This document shows positions 1-9,323 of a stretch of 64,000 nt of DNA, in pieces (position 1 is the stretch's first letter; every line of letters starts with the position of its first letter). This DNA is from Marinobacter goseongensis (lineage in GTDB: Bacteria > Pseudomonadota > Gammaproteobacteria > Pseudomonadales > Oleiphilaceae), in assembly GCF_023156235.1 (NCBI RefSeq), contig NZ_JAKZAI010000007.1, positions 124,001 through 188,000 on the forward strand. Direction: 5' to 3'. Both the position numbers and the translations under genes were made by a program. The notes under the pieces are model-generated. The model ran no database searches. It worked only from the letters and a program-made list of their open reading frames with translations, and was not told where the DNA came from.

Positions 1-163
1 TGCCGGGGTAGAACGCCTTCCTCGCCAGATGCAGCATGACCGCGGAGTCCTTGCCGATGGAGTAGAGCATCACCGGGTTGTCGAACTCAGCCGCGACCTC
101 CCGAATGATGTGGATGCTTTCAGCTTCCAGCTGCTTGAGATGGGTCAGGTTGTATGTGGTCAT
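1..163 (-). CDS. cysD: Sulfate adenylyltransferase subunit 2, N-terminal part only
   Basis: The first 54 codons of CysD, the subunit of ATP sulfurylase that makes adenosine 5'-phosphosulfate in assimilatory sulfate reduction (partner CysN). Reading from the ATG at 163, the peptide has the family's [18 protein letters not shown] opening and the PP-loop ATP-binding motif SIGKDS at residues 35-40, followed by [12 protein letters not shown]. The gene runs off the left edge, so cysN should lie beyond it. The match to the conserved CysD N-terminus is very close. The reading frame is open to the window edge. Confidence 0.95.
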   Translation of the reverse strand, partial: MTTYNLTHLKQLEAESIHIIREVAAEFDNPVMLYSIGKDSAVMLHLARKAFYPG

Positions 164-238
164 TATACTCTGTTGCCGCCTTGCGAACCGAATGGGCTTT
201 GCGTGTGAATAGCGCAATCATACCAGAGGCGATTAGGG

Positions 239-277
239 TATAAGAAGGTGTCCAACTAGAGTTTGGTGCTATAAGAA
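239..277 (-). promoter_or_regulatory. Candidate cysD promoter/activator region with repeated TTCTTATA
   Basis: In the 160-base gap upstream of cysD the octamer TATAAGAA (TTCTTATA in the cysD direction) occurs twice, at 239-246 and 270-277, starts 31 bases apart, about three helical turns. The region is AT-rich compared with its surroundings. cysD operons are usually activated by CysB from AT-rich upstream sites, so this pair is a reasonable candidate. The assignment is inference from position and repetition only. Confidence 0.3.
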
Positions 278-323
278 TATATCGGGGGCATGTTCGCGGT
301 TCTATGCAACCAGAGCCGGGACC

Positions 324-734
324 TCAGGACAGGGACGCGGCGGACGACAGCAGGGTACTGACGTACCGATCCACGTAATCGTACCCGTTACCCTCGAATT
401 CGGCGAACTGGATGCCCACCTGATACTCGTCGCGCGCAATGCGGCGCATGTGAACGATGTTGCCGTCAGCGATCACCGCCACAGGCTGAGTCGCCACTAC
501 GGGCACGGAGAACCGCGCTTTTACCGGAATCCAGCTGCCTGGGACCGGGGCTTTCTGGCCGGGCACCAGCTCTTTCACCAGCTCCTGGCTGCACGAAATC
601 ATCAGGCCAGTGCGAGAGAGGTTTGAAATCGTGCAGTCGAGACAGCAGCCGTCGTGTCTCTCGATCGTGACTTGAGTCGAGACATCGACGCGTTGTTGAT
701 TGCGTAGATTCGATTTTACGGCAACTGTTTTCAT
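324..734 (-). CDS. PilZ domain protein (probable c-di-GMP receptor)
   Basis: A 136-residue single-domain PilZ protein. It carries both halves of the canonical c-di-GMP binding signature: RxxxR at residues 11-15 (RNQQR) and NxSxxG at 38-43 (NLSRTG), followed by a beta-barrel-like stretch. No signal peptide, membrane segment or partner domain is visible, so it probably acts in the cytoplasm as a stand-alone receptor. It is transcribed toward cysD and divergently from rimO; nothing nearby reveals its target. Type IV pilus genes lie in the same window but 50 kb away, so a pilus role is not implied. Confidence 0.88.
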   Translation of the reverse strand: MKTVAVKSNLRNQQRVDVSTQVTIERHDGCCLDCTISNLSRTGLMISCSQELVKELVPGQKAPVPGSWIPVKARFSVPVVATQPVAVIADGNIVHMRRIARDEYQVGIQFAEFEGNGYDYVDRYVSTLLSSAASLS

Positions 735-757
735 TCTGGCTCTTCTGATTCGGTCGT

Positions 758-779
758 TTTCAGCTATAACCAGCTGAAA
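758..779. repeat. 8-bp inverted repeat in the pilZ-rimO divergent region
   Basis: TTTCAGCT (758-765) and AGCTGAAA (772-779) form perfect arms around a 6-base spacer, 24 bases upstream of the PilZ gene start. It could be an operator dyad or a hairpin in the PilZ mRNA leader. The rest of the 270-base gap (735-1004) shows no other clear structure. Confidence 0.4.
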
Positions 780-1004
780 GTCTAGTTGTTTAATTAGTGA
801 TCAGCAAGATGCCTGTCGCCGTTAGTGGCAGTTTTATGAAGAATTTGTGAACGTTCCGTCAAAAATCAAAGTTCACTGCAGGCGAGTTCGCAAGCGCTGG
901 TGGCGCTTTTCCCCTGGTTTTGCTTCAGGCCCCGGGCGGGCTGGGGTAAACTGTCTGCCTTAATTCATCGGTGGGCATCACGCCCCAGGACTCCGAACGC
1001 GTTT

Positions 1005-2351
1005 ATGACAGATCACCCCCAAACCCCAGTCACCGGCAACGGCAAAGTCGGCTTCATCAGCCTTGGATGTCCCAAGGCCCTGGTCGATTCCGAGCGTATC
1101 CTCACCCAGCTCAGGCTCGACGGCTACGACGTTGTTCCAACCTACAACGACGCCGACATTGTGGTGGTTAACACCTGCGGGTTCATAGACGCGGCCAAGC
1201 AGGAATCCCTCGACGCCATCGGCGAGGCTATCAACGAAAACGGCAAAGTGATCGTCACCGGGTGCATGGGTGTTGAGGCAGACAAGATCCGCGAGACCCA
1301 TCCCGGGGTTCTGGCGGTATCTGGCCCCCATGCGTATGAAGAAGTGGTCGGCGCGGTACACCAGTTCGTGCCGCCCAGGCGCGAGCACGACCCGTTCACT
1401 GATCTGGTTCCGCCCCAGGGGGTAAAGCTGACCCCGCGGCACTATGCCTACCTCAAGATCTCCGAAGGCTGCAACCACCGTTGCACCTTCTGCATCATCC
1501 CGTCCATGCGCGGCGATCTGGTGAGCCGCCCCATCGGTGATGTCATGGACGAGGCCCAGCGCCTGGTGGATGCCGGGGTCAAAGAGCTGCTGGTGATCTC
1601 CCAGGACACCTCAGCCTACGGCGTGGACACCAAATACCGCACCGGTTTCTGGCAGGGCCGGCCGCTGAAAACCAAAATGCAGTCGCTGTGTGAAGCGCTG
1701 GGTGAGATGGGTGTGTGGGTGCGTTTGCACTATGTTTACCCGTATCCCCACGTGGATGATGTGATTCCGCTGATGGCAGAAGGCAAGATCCTGCCGTACC
1801 TGGACATCCCGTTCCAGCACGCCAGCCCGAAAGTGCTCAAGGCCATGAAGCGCCCGGCCCATGACAGCAAGACTCTGGACCGCATCCGCAAGTGGCGTGA
1901 GATCTGCCCCGAGCTGACCATCCGCTCCACCTTCATTGTCGGCTTCCCGGGCGAAACCGAGGAAGACTTCCAGTATTTGCTGGACTGGTTGGATGAAGCC
2001 CAACTGGACCGCGTGGGGGCGTTCAAATACAGCCCGGTGGAAGGTGCCAAGGCCAACGAGATCGAGGGTGCGGTGCCTGAGGAAGTAAAAGAAGAGCGCC
2101 TGGCCCGGTTCATGGAGAAGCAGGCCGAAATTTCAGCCGCTCGCCTGCAGGCCAAGATTGGCAAGACCATCGATGTGCTGATTGACGAGGTGGACGAAGA
2201 AGGTGCCATTGGCCGTTCGAAGGCGGATGCGCCGGAGATTGACGGCATGGTTTACCTCAACGACGAGACCGATCTGGTGCCTGGGCAGATGGTTCAGGTG
2301 GTTGTTGAGCATGCGGATGAGCATGATCTATGGGGTCGGCTTGTCGGGTAG
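1005..2351 (+). CDS. rimO: Ribosomal protein S12 methylthiotransferase RimO
   Basis: Radical-SAM enzyme that adds a methylthio group to the conserved aspartate of ribosomal protein S12. From the ATG at 1005 the protein is 448 residues. It has the N-terminal UPF0004 domain cysteines C22, C58 and C87 for the auxiliary Fe-S cluster, the radical-SAM CxxxCxxC at C156/C160/C163, and a C-terminal TRAM-like region. The reading frame is open 35 codons further upstream, but those residues have no family similarity, while the conserved GFISLGCPK opening falls 16 residues after ATG 1005. The ribosome binding site is weak. It is monocistronic and converges on gatB. Confidence 0.96.
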   Translation: MTDHPQTPVTGNGKVGFISLGCPKALVDSERILTQLRLDGYDVVPTYNDADIVVVNTCGFIDAAKQESLDAIGEAINENGKVIVTGCMGVEADKIRETHPGVLAVSGPHAYEEVVGAVHQFVPPRREHDPFTDLVPPQGVKLTPRHYAYLKISEGCNHRCTFCIIPSMRGDLVSRPIGDVMDEAQRLVDAGVKELLVISQDTSAYGVDTKYRTGFWQGRPLKTKMQSLCEALGEMGVWVRLHYVYPYPHVDDVIPLMAEGKILPYLDIPFQHASPKVLKAMKRPAHDSKTLDRIRKWREICPELTIRSTFIVGFPGETEEDFQYLLDWLDEAQLDRVGAFKYSPVEGAKANEIEGAVPEEVKEERLARFMEKQAEISAARLQAKIGKTIDVLIDEVDEEGAIGRSKADAPEIDGMVYLNDETDLVPGQMVQVVVEHADEHDLWGRLVG

Positions 2352-2445
2352 CTTCTGACCTGGGCTCCTGGCCTGTTTGCTTCGGGGAGGGGCAGCAAAC
2401 ACACCCTTCGGTCTTCGCAGTTATAGTCCAGCCAAGGCCCCCCCG

Positions 2446-2488
2446 CAAAACAAACAGGCTGGGTCCGTGCCGTGAACGCAAGACCCAG
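2446..2488 (-). terminator. Probable rho-independent terminator of the gatCAB operon
   Basis: On the minus strand, just past the gatB stop, CTGGGTC (2482-2488 read in reverse) pairs with GACCCAG (2459-2465) across a 16-base loop and is followed by the T-rich tail TGTTTGTTTT (2446-2455). A second stem, TGTTTGCT/AGCAAACA (2374-2381 with 2394-2401), lies 22 bases past the rimO stop but lacks a T-run. Confidence 0.5.
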
Positions 2489-2498
2489 GCCGAACCGC

Positions 2499-3971
2499 TT
2501 ACCCCCCGAGCTTCTTAACCAGAATCTCGTTAAACAGCTTCGGATTCCCCTGTCCCTTGGACGCCTTCATCAGCGGCCCCATAAAGCCACCAAGCATCTT
2601 CTTGCGTTTCTTGGGGTCTTCCTCGTTCTGGTATTGAGCCACCTGATCCGGCATGCCCGCCAGCACCTCATCGACCATTGATTCAAGCGCCCCGGTGTCA
2701 GAGACCTGTTTCAGGCCTTTGGCGTCGATGATGGCGTCAACGTTGTCGTTCTCGCCGGACCAAAGCGCTTCAAACACCTTCTTTGCGCCGGCGGAGGAAA
2801 TCGTGTTGTCGGCAATGCGCACCACCAGGTCGCCGAGCTGAGCGCCGGTAATGGGGGATTCGGCGACCGATTTCTCCTCGGCATTCAGCCGTGCGGAGAA
2901 TTCACCCTGAATCCAGTTGGATGTCAGTTTGGCGTCTTTACCGTGGCTGACCGCTTCCTCGAAGAACGCCGCAAGTTTCGAATCGCCGGCGAGCAGGCCT
3001 GCGTCGTAGTCGTTGAGGCCGTAATGCTCCATGAAGCGCGCCTTGCGTGCGTCCGGCAGTTCCGGAAGGCTGTTGCGGGCCTCCTCAATGAACGATTCGT
3101 CGATTTCCACCGGCAACAGGTCGGGGCAGGGGAAATAGCGGTAATCGTTGGCTTCTTCCTTGGTCCGCATGGAGCGGGATTCGTCCCGGTCCCCGTTGTA
3201 CAGGCGGGTTTCCTGAACAATCGTGCCGCCGTCCTCGAGGATGTCCATCTGCCGTTCCACTTCATGGGCGATGGCCTGCTCCATGAAGCGGAAGGAGTTC
3301 AGGTTCTTGGTTTCGGTGCGGGTGCCCAGAGTGTCGGAGCCTTTGGGCTTGAGTGAAATGTTCACATCAAAGCGCATGGAGCCCTGGGACATGTCGCCGT
3401 CGCAGATGCCCAGCGAGGTCACGATGCCGTGCAGCTTTTTAGCAAACGCTACCGCTTCTTCCGCGTTGGTCATGTCCGGTTCTGTGACCACCTCGATCAG
3501 CGGAGTGCCGGCGCGGTTCAGGTCGATACCGGTCATGCCGTGGCCAAGCTCGTCATAAAAGGTATCGTGCAGGGATTTTCCCGCGTCCTCTTCCAGGTGG
3601 GCGTGGTGAATGCGCACCCGCTTGGTTTTGCCGCCGGCCAGGTCCAGGTCGACGTAACCGGGGCCGACAATGGGGCGCTCCAGCTGGGTGGTCTGGTAGC
3701 CCTTGGGCAGGTCCGGATAAAAGTAATTCTTGCGCTCGAACACCGAGCGCCGTTCGATGTCGGCGTTGACCGCCAGGCCGAACATCACCGCGTAGCGGAA
3801 TGCCTGCTCGTTCGGAACCGGTAAGGTGCCCGGCATGGCCAGGTCAACGGCGCTGGCCTGGGTGTTGGGCTCGGCGCCGTAGGCGGTGCTCGAGCCGGAA
3901 AAGATCTTGGTCTTGGTGGCGAGCTGAACGTGGATTTCCAGCCCGATCACAATGTCCCACTGCATACTCAT
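2499..3971 (-). CDS. gatB: Asp-tRNA(Asn)/Glu-tRNA(Gln) amidotransferase subunit B
   Basis: GatB, 490 residues, is the tRNA-binding kinase/transamidase subunit of the GatCAB complex, which converts misacylated Glu-tRNA(Gln) (and/or Asp-tRNA(Asn)) to the amidated form with ammonia delivered from GatA. It opens with WDIVIGLEIHVQL and continues through the YFYPDLPKGYQ segment and the LIEVVTEPD motif. The C-terminal YqeY-like helical tail domain is present. Length is normal for the family. It is last in gatC-gatA-gatB, 15 bases after the gatA stop. Confidence 0.97.
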   Translation of the reverse strand: MSMQWDIVIGLEIHVQLATKTKIFSGSSTAYGAEPNTQASAVDLAMPGTLPVPNEQAFRYAVMFGLAVNADIERRSVFERKNYFYPDLPKGYQTTQLERPIVGPGYVDLDLAGGKTKRVRIHHAHLEEDAGKSLHDTFYDELGHGMTGIDLNRAGTPLIEVVTEPDMTNAEEAVAFAKKLHGIVTSLGICDGDMSQGSMRFDVNISLKPKGSDTLGTRTETKNLNSFRFMEQAIAHEVERQMDILEDGGTIVQETRLYNGDRDESRSMRTKEEANDYRYFPCPDLLPVEIDESFIEEARNSLPELPDARKARFMEHYGLNDYDAGLLAGDSKLAAFFEEAVSHGKDAKLTSNWIQGEFSARLNAEEKSVAESPITGAQLGDLVVRIADNTISSAGAKKVFEALWSGENDNVDAIIDAKGLKQVSDTGALESMVDEVLAGMPDQVAQYQNEEDPKKRKKMLGGFMGPLMKASKGQGNPKLFNEILVKKLGG

Positions 3972-3986
3972 TCTCCTGTCTCGGGC

Positions 3987-5444
3987 TTATTGCGCTTCAC
4001 GCTGGTGCCAGTCGGTTGCCTGCTGGAACAGGTGGGCGGCGTTCAGCAAGCGGGCTTCGGAGAAATAATCCCCGATCATCTGCAGTCCCACCGGCAGGCC
4101 GTCTACAAAGCCGGCTGGCACCGACATGGCGGGTACGCCCGCCAGGTTGACGGCGATGGTGAACACATCTTCCAGGTACATGGTGACCGGATCGTTGGTC
4201 TTCTCACCCTGAATGAACGCCGGAGATGGCGTGGTCGGGCTCATCAGTACGTCCACGTCCTTGAAGGCGTTGACGAAATCCTGCTGGATCAGGCGGCGAA
4301 CCTTCTGTGCCTTGAGGTAATAAGCATCGAAGTAACCGGCGGACAGGGCGTAGGTGCCCACCAGAATCCGTCGCTTCACCTCGGCGCCAAAGCCCTCGGC
4401 CCGGGTGCGGGTGTACATATCCATGAGGTCTTTCGGATCGGCACAGCGGTAGCCATAGCGGGCGCCGTCAAACCGCGACAGGTTGGCGGAGGCTTCCGCC
4501 GGCGCGATCACGTAATAGGCGGCAATCGCCAGTCGGGCGTTCGGCAACGACACTTCTTTAACTGTCGCGCCGAGCTTTTCGTATTCCTTCACCGCGTTGC
4601 GAACCTGTTGTTCCATCGCCGGGCTCAGCTGGTCACTGAAATACTCTTTCGGCAGCCCGATGCGCAGGCCTTTCAAAGGCTCGTTCAGGGTGGCGGTGTA
4701 ATCCGGCACCTCACGGTCCACCGAGGTGGAATCCTTCGGGTCATAGCCGGCCATCACATTCAGCATCAGCGCGTTGTCTTCAGCGGTGCGCGCCATGGTG
4801 CCGCCCTGGTCCAGGCTGGAGGCGAAGGCGATCATGCCGTAGCGGGAAACGCGGCCATAGGTGGGCTTCAGGCCCGTAATGCCACACAGTGCTGCCGGCT
4901 GGCGGATGGAACCGCCGGTGTCTGTTGCCGTCGCCGCTGGCACCAGCCGCGCCGCCACCGCCGCGGCAGAACCGCCAGAAGAGCCGCCCGGAACCCGTTT
5001 ATCGCCCTGGCTCAGCCCCCAGGGGTTGGTGGTTGCGCCAAAGTAGCTGGACTCGGTGGACGACCCCATGGCGAATTCGTCCATATTGGTCTTGCCCAGG
5101 CAAACGGCACCGGCGTTGCGGAAGTTTTCCGTGACCGTGGCGTCGTAGGGCGGAACGAAGTTCTCGAGCATCTTTGAGCCGCAGGTGGTGCGCACGCCGG
5201 TGGTGCAGAAAATGTCCTTGTGGGCAAACGGCACCCCGGTCCAGAGAGTGGCGTTGCCCGCCGCCCGTTGCTCGTCCGCCGCTTTGGCGTCCGCCAGGGC
5301 CTGCTCTTCAGTGACCGTAATAAAACTGTTGAACTGACCGTCTTCGCGCTTGATGCGGTCAAGAAACTGCTGGGTGAGCTCTACACTGGAAATCTTGCCG
5401 CTTTCCAGTTCCCGGGAGAGCTCTGCTACCGATTTGTTATGCAT
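3987..5444 (-). CDS. gatA: Asp-tRNA(Asn)/Glu-tRNA(Gln) amidotransferase subunit A
   Basis: GatA, the amidase-signature subunit that hydrolyses glutamine and channels ammonia to GatB. From ATG 5444 it has 485 residues with the full Ser-cisSer-Lys triad: K76 in FAHKD, S155 in GGSSGGS and S179 in DTGGSIRQP. The open frame extends 12 codons upstream, but ATG 5444 is preceded by a good AGGA site seven bases away and matches the family start (MHNKSVAEL). Middle gene of the gat operon. GatC ends 50 bases upstream. Confidence 0.96.
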   Translation of the reverse strand: MHNKSVAELSRELESGKISSVELTQQFLDRIKREDGQFNSFITVTEEQALADAKAADEQRAAGNATLWTGVPFAHKDIFCTTGVRTTCGSKMLENFVPPYDATVTENFRNAGAVCLGKTNMDEFAMGSSTESSYFGATTNPWGLSQGDKRVPGGSSGGSAAAVAARLVPAATATDTGGSIRQPAALCGITGLKPTYGRVSRYGMIAFASSLDQGGTMARTAEDNALMLNVMAGYDPKDSTSVDREVPDYTATLNEPLKGLRIGLPKEYFSDQLSPAMEQQVRNAVKEYEKLGATVKEVSLPNARLAIAAYYVIAPAEASANLSRFDGARYGYRCADPKDLMDMYTRTRAEGFGAEVKRRILVGTYALSAGYFDAYYLKAQKVRRLIQQDFVNAFKDVDVLMSPTTPSPAFIQGEKTNDPVTMYLEDVFTIAVNLAGVPAMSVPAGFVDGLPVGLQMIGDYFSEARLLNAAHLFQQATDWHQREAQ

Positions 5445-5494
5445 GTTACGTCCTGCTTGAGTCGCTGTTCGTCCGATCACTCAGTTGTCTTTGC

Positions 5495-5782
5495 TTACTC
5501 GATGACCCGAGGCACAAGGTACAGGCCGTTCTCGGTCGCCGGCGCTATGGCCTGGAAGGCCTCCCGTTGGTTGGACTCCGTCACCTCGTCTGCGCGCAGG
5601 CGCTGCACTGCATCCAGGGGGTGAGCCAGAGGCTCCACGTTGGCAGTGTCCGCTGCTGCCAGCTGGTCAACCAGGTCCAGGATATTACCCAGATCTTTCT
5701 CGAGCGCCGAAACCTGCTCTTCGTCCACGCGAATGCGGGCGAGCACGGCGACTTTCTCAATGTCCTTGCGGGAAATGGTCAC
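5495..5782 (-). CDS. gatC: Asp-tRNA(Asn)/Glu-tRNA(Gln) amidotransferase subunit C
   Basis: GatC, 95 residues, the small belt subunit that wraps and stabilises the GatA-GatB interface. The DIEKVAVLARIRVDEE N-terminal helix, the LVDQLAAADT segment and the VEPLAHP linker are typical of the family. It is the first gene of the operon, so the promoter should lie in 5783-5850. A complete gatCAB operon suggests that Gln-tRNA and/or Asn-tRNA are made by the indirect route in this organism. Confidence 0.96.
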   Translation of the reverse strand: MTISRKDIEKVAVLARIRVDEEQVSALEKDLGNILDLVDQLAAADTANVEPLAHPLDAVQRLRADEVTESNQREAFQAIAPATENGLYLVPRVIE

Positions 5783-5847
5783 ATTGCCTCCCAGGGTAGG
5801 TGAAATTTCAGTAACTTAAGTTGAGCGCAACTCAGAGTTTGGGAGCT

Positions 5848-5947
5848 GCCGGGAATCACCTTTCCGAAACTGTGCGGAGCCAGGGATGGCGGAGCCCAAG
5901 CGCACAGGGACGTATTCACAGCGTGTTTCGGAAAGGTGATTCCCGGC
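5848..5947. repeat. 100-bp palindromic element: perfect 23-bp inverted repeat around a GC-rich core
   Basis: The arms at 5848-5870 and 5925-5947 are perfect reverse complements over 23 bases (left arm begins GCCGGGAATCACC). The 54-base core contains two copies of GCGGAGCC (5874-5881, 5889-5896), two GGGAnG boxes and a nested stem TGTGCG/CGCACA (5871-5876 with 5901-5906). There is no open reading frame and no T-run after either arm. It lies between the divergent gatC and mreB genes and resembles a mobile or structured intergenic repeat, not a terminator. Elsewhere in the 358-base gap (5783-6140) I see no gene; the mreB promoter probably lies in 5950-6120. Confidence 0.7.
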
Positions 5948-6041
5948 GGCTCGTGCACCGACAGTCAAAATAAAGGCGATATGGTAACAGATTCCGACAT
6001 CAGCGGGAGGGTGTAGGTTTTTGTGGCAAAGTGTTAACTGA

Positions 6042-7184
<1,143 letters not shown>

Positions 7185-7240
7185 AACCGTGGTACTGGCA
7201 TTACGCCTGACGTTACTCCGGCCAGGGCCCCTCCGCCCCC

Positions 7241-7273
7241 GACCGCCGCAAGTGGACCTCCGCTGCGGCGGTC
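7241..7273 (+). repeat. 10-bp stem-loop between mreB and mreC
   Basis: GACCGCCGCA (7241-7250) and TGCGGCGGTC (7264-7273) are perfect complements around a 13-base loop in the 110-base mreB-mreC gap. There is no T-run after it, so it is not a classical terminator. It could be an attenuator, a processing site or an mRNA stabiliser that sets the usual MreB excess over MreC and MreD. Confidence 0.5.
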
Positions 7274-7294
7274 GTCGTATCTGCCTGGTCAATA

Positions 7295-8215
7295 ATGGCG
7301 GGGGTAGCAGCCATTAAAACCATCTTCGTTCAAGGCCCCGTACCCGGCTTGCGTCTGTTGCTGGTGATCCTGCTCTCGGCGGTGCTGATCGTGGCGGATG
7401 CCCGCTTCGACAAACTGACCTCCGTTCGCAGCGTGATTGGTACCGGGCTGGCGCCGGTGCACTGGTTTGGCAATGCCCCCTACGAGTTGCAGAACTGGAT
7501 CGAAGGCCTGTTTACCACCCGGGACGATCTGCTCGCCGAAAACGAAGACCTCAACGCGCGGCTGCTGATTCTTGAACGGCGGGCGCTGAAATACGCCGCG
7601 CTGGCCTCGGAAAACAATGAACTCCGCCGTCTGATGAATTCCTCGGAAGTTCTCGATGACCGCGTTATTGTCGGTGAGATCGTTGGTGTGTCGCCCGACC
7701 CGTTTTCTCATGAAGTCATTATCAATAAAGGCAGCCGGGACGGTGTCACCGTCGGTCAGGCCATCCTGGACGCCCACGGGCTGATGGGGCAGGTACAGCA
7801 AACCAGCAGCTTCACGTCGCGGGTCTTGCTGGTATCCGACAGCAGCCACGCCGTACCGGTTGAGGTGGTTCGCAACGGCCTGCGCGCGATTCTCCTGGGC
7901 AACGGCGATATCAACGCGCTTGAGCTGGTTCACGTGCCGGACACCGCCGACATCCGCGAGGGGGATCTGCTGGTCAGTTCCGGTCTCGGCGGGCGATTCC
8001 CGAAAGGCTACCCGGTGGCGGAAGTGGAAAACATCACCAAGGAATCCGGCGAACCGTTCGTGAATATTGAAGCCACGCCGAAAGCGCGGCTCAATCAGAG
8101 CCGACTGGTGCTGGTGGTTTTTTCCCCGGAAGGCGAGGTAGACGAAGACGGCAATGAGCATCGTCAGGGCCAGCCTGCCGTCGGCATTGAAACCGACCCG
8201 GACGAGGTGCGCTGA
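7295..8215 (+). CDS. mreC: Rod shape-determining protein MreC
   Basis: MreC, 306 residues, is a bitopic protein that organises the elongasome (PBP2-RodA) from the periplasmic side. A single membrane helix lies at about residues 18-36 (LRLLLVILLSAVLIVADAR). It is followed by a coiled coil around 70-115 and a two-lobed beta domain (VIVGEIVGVSPDPFSHEVIINKG region and onwards). The C-terminal tail is acidic. The ATG at 7295 is used because no better in-frame start lies near the membrane segment. It ends in a four-base overlap region with mreD. Confidence 0.94.
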   Translation: MAGVAAIKTIFVQGPVPGLRLLLVILLSAVLIVADARFDKLTSVRSVIGTGLAPVHWFGNAPYELQNWIEGLFTTRDDLLAENEDLNARLLILERRALKYAALASENNELRRLMNSSEVLDDRVIVGEIVGVSPDPFSHEVIINKGSRDGVTVGQAILDAHGLMGQVQQTSSFTSRVLLVSDSSHAVPVEVVRNGLRAILLGNGDINALELVHVPDTADIREGDLLVSSGLGGRFPKGYPVAEVENITKESGEPFVNIEATPKARLNQSRLVLVVFSPEGEVDEDGNEHRQGQPAVGIETDPDEVR

Positions 8216-8691
8216 TGTTATCGGTAATCAGTTATCCGGTCTTTGCCCTGAGTGTCGTTCTCTCGCTGGTGCTGAGCATTTCACTGTTCCCCATTGGCTG
8301 GTTCGAGTTCCGCCCGGAATGGCTGGGGCTGATGGTGTTTTACTGGACCTTCCGGGCACCCGCCCAGTTCGGCATTCTGCTGGCCTGGTGCGTTGGTCTG
8401 TCGCTGGATGTGCTGGAGGCAACGCCATTGGGCGTCAACGGTCTGGCGATGGCCCTCGTTGCCTTTCTGGTACTGACGATTCATCAGCGGCTGCGCATGT
8501 ACCCGATGCCTCAGCAATGCCTGATGGTGTTTCTGCTGCTGGGCATCAACCAGATGTTGGTGCACTTCATCAAGCAGATGCTGGGCGGGGAAGACGCCGG
8601 ATTCAGCTATTTATGGCCAGCCCTGACCAGTGCCCTGGTATGGCCCGTGGTCTGCGTTCTGCTGGATAACCTCAATCGCAAGCTGGGGTAG
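8215..8691 (+). CDS. mreD: Rod shape-determining protein MreD
   Basis: MreD, 158 residues, a small polytopic inner-membrane protein of the elongation complex. Five or six hydrophobic helices are visible, starting with YPVFALSVVLSLVLSISLF. The GLSLDVLEATPLGVNGLA segment is a strong family signature. Its ATG shares a base with the mreC stop (TGATG), so the two are translationally coupled. Confidence 0.94.
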   Translation: MLSVISYPVFALSVVLSLVLSISLFPIGWFEFRPEWLGLMVFYWTFRAPAQFGILLAWCVGLSLDVLEATPLGVNGLAMALVAFLVLTIHQRLRMYPMPQQCLMVFLLLGINQMLVHFIKQMLGGEDAGFSYLWPALTSALVWPVVCVLLDNLNRKLG

Positions 8692-8700
8692 GACCATTAC

Positions 8701-9279
8701 ATGCAGACCCTCATTCTGGCATCCGCCTCCCCAAGACGCGCTGAGCTGCTGACGCAGATTGGCCTGTCCTTTGAGTCCCGGCCGGTCGGTATTGATGAGA
8801 CGGTGCGGGCCGGCGAGTGCCCACTTGCCTATGTTGAGCGCCTGGCCCGCGAGAAAGCGTTAGCCGGTATCGCGGGTTCTAACCAGTTAGTTCTCGGCTC
8901 TGATACCACGGTGGTGCTGGATGGTGAGGTTCTTGGCAAGCCTGTGGACGCGACCGAGGCGGTTGCAACGCTGACGCGGCTGTCTGCGCAGACGCATCAG
9001 GTGATGACCGCTGTTGCGTTGGCGTCGGCCAGAGGCTGTGAGGCCCGCGTGGTCACCACCGATGTGACCTTTCGCGCACTCTCTGATGAGGAAATTCGCG
9101 CCTATGTGGCCAGCGGTGAACCAATGGACAAGGCGGGAAGTTATGGAATTCAGGGACTTGGTGGTATTTTTGTGAAGGAGATTCGCGGCAGTTACAGTTC
9201 CGTAGTGGGGTTGCCGCTCCAGGAAACGGCCGAGCTGCTGTCACGGGCAGGATACCCGGTCTGGAAAGCCTGGCACTGA
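8701..9279 (+). CDS. maf: Maf family nucleotide pyrophosphatase (dTTP/UTP type)
   Basis: A 192-residue house-cleaning nucleoside triphosphate pyrophosphatase. The N-terminal SxSPRR motif (residues 8-13) is the substrate-binding loop. The [16 protein letters not shown] stretch carries the catalytic aspartate. [13 protein letters not shown] is a further Maf signature. This position, between mreD and rng, is the usual one for the YhdE branch, which acts on dTTP and UTP. It starts nine bases after the mreD stop. Confidence 0.93.
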   Translation: MQTLILASASPRRAELLTQIGLSFESRPVGIDETVRAGECPLAYVERLAREKALAGIAGSNQLVLGSDTTVVLDGEVLGKPVDATEAVATLTRLSAQTHQVMTAVALASARGCEARVVTTDVTFRALSDEEIRAYVASGEPMDKAGSYGIQGLGGIFVKEIRGSYSSVVGLPLQETAELLSRAGYPVWKAWH

Positions 9280-9323
9280 CGAGCCCACAGGGTCTGGCTC
9301 GCATCAATTGCAAAGGAACCACA

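Noticed and set aside
2257..2681. Short frames between rimO and gatB
   Set aside because: They overlap the ends of both genes and span a probable terminator hairpin; low-complexity products.
3930..5177. 415-codon plus-strand open frame opposite gatA
   Set aside because: Antisense shadow of gatA, which has its full catalytic triad; the translated product has no recognisable domain or start signal.
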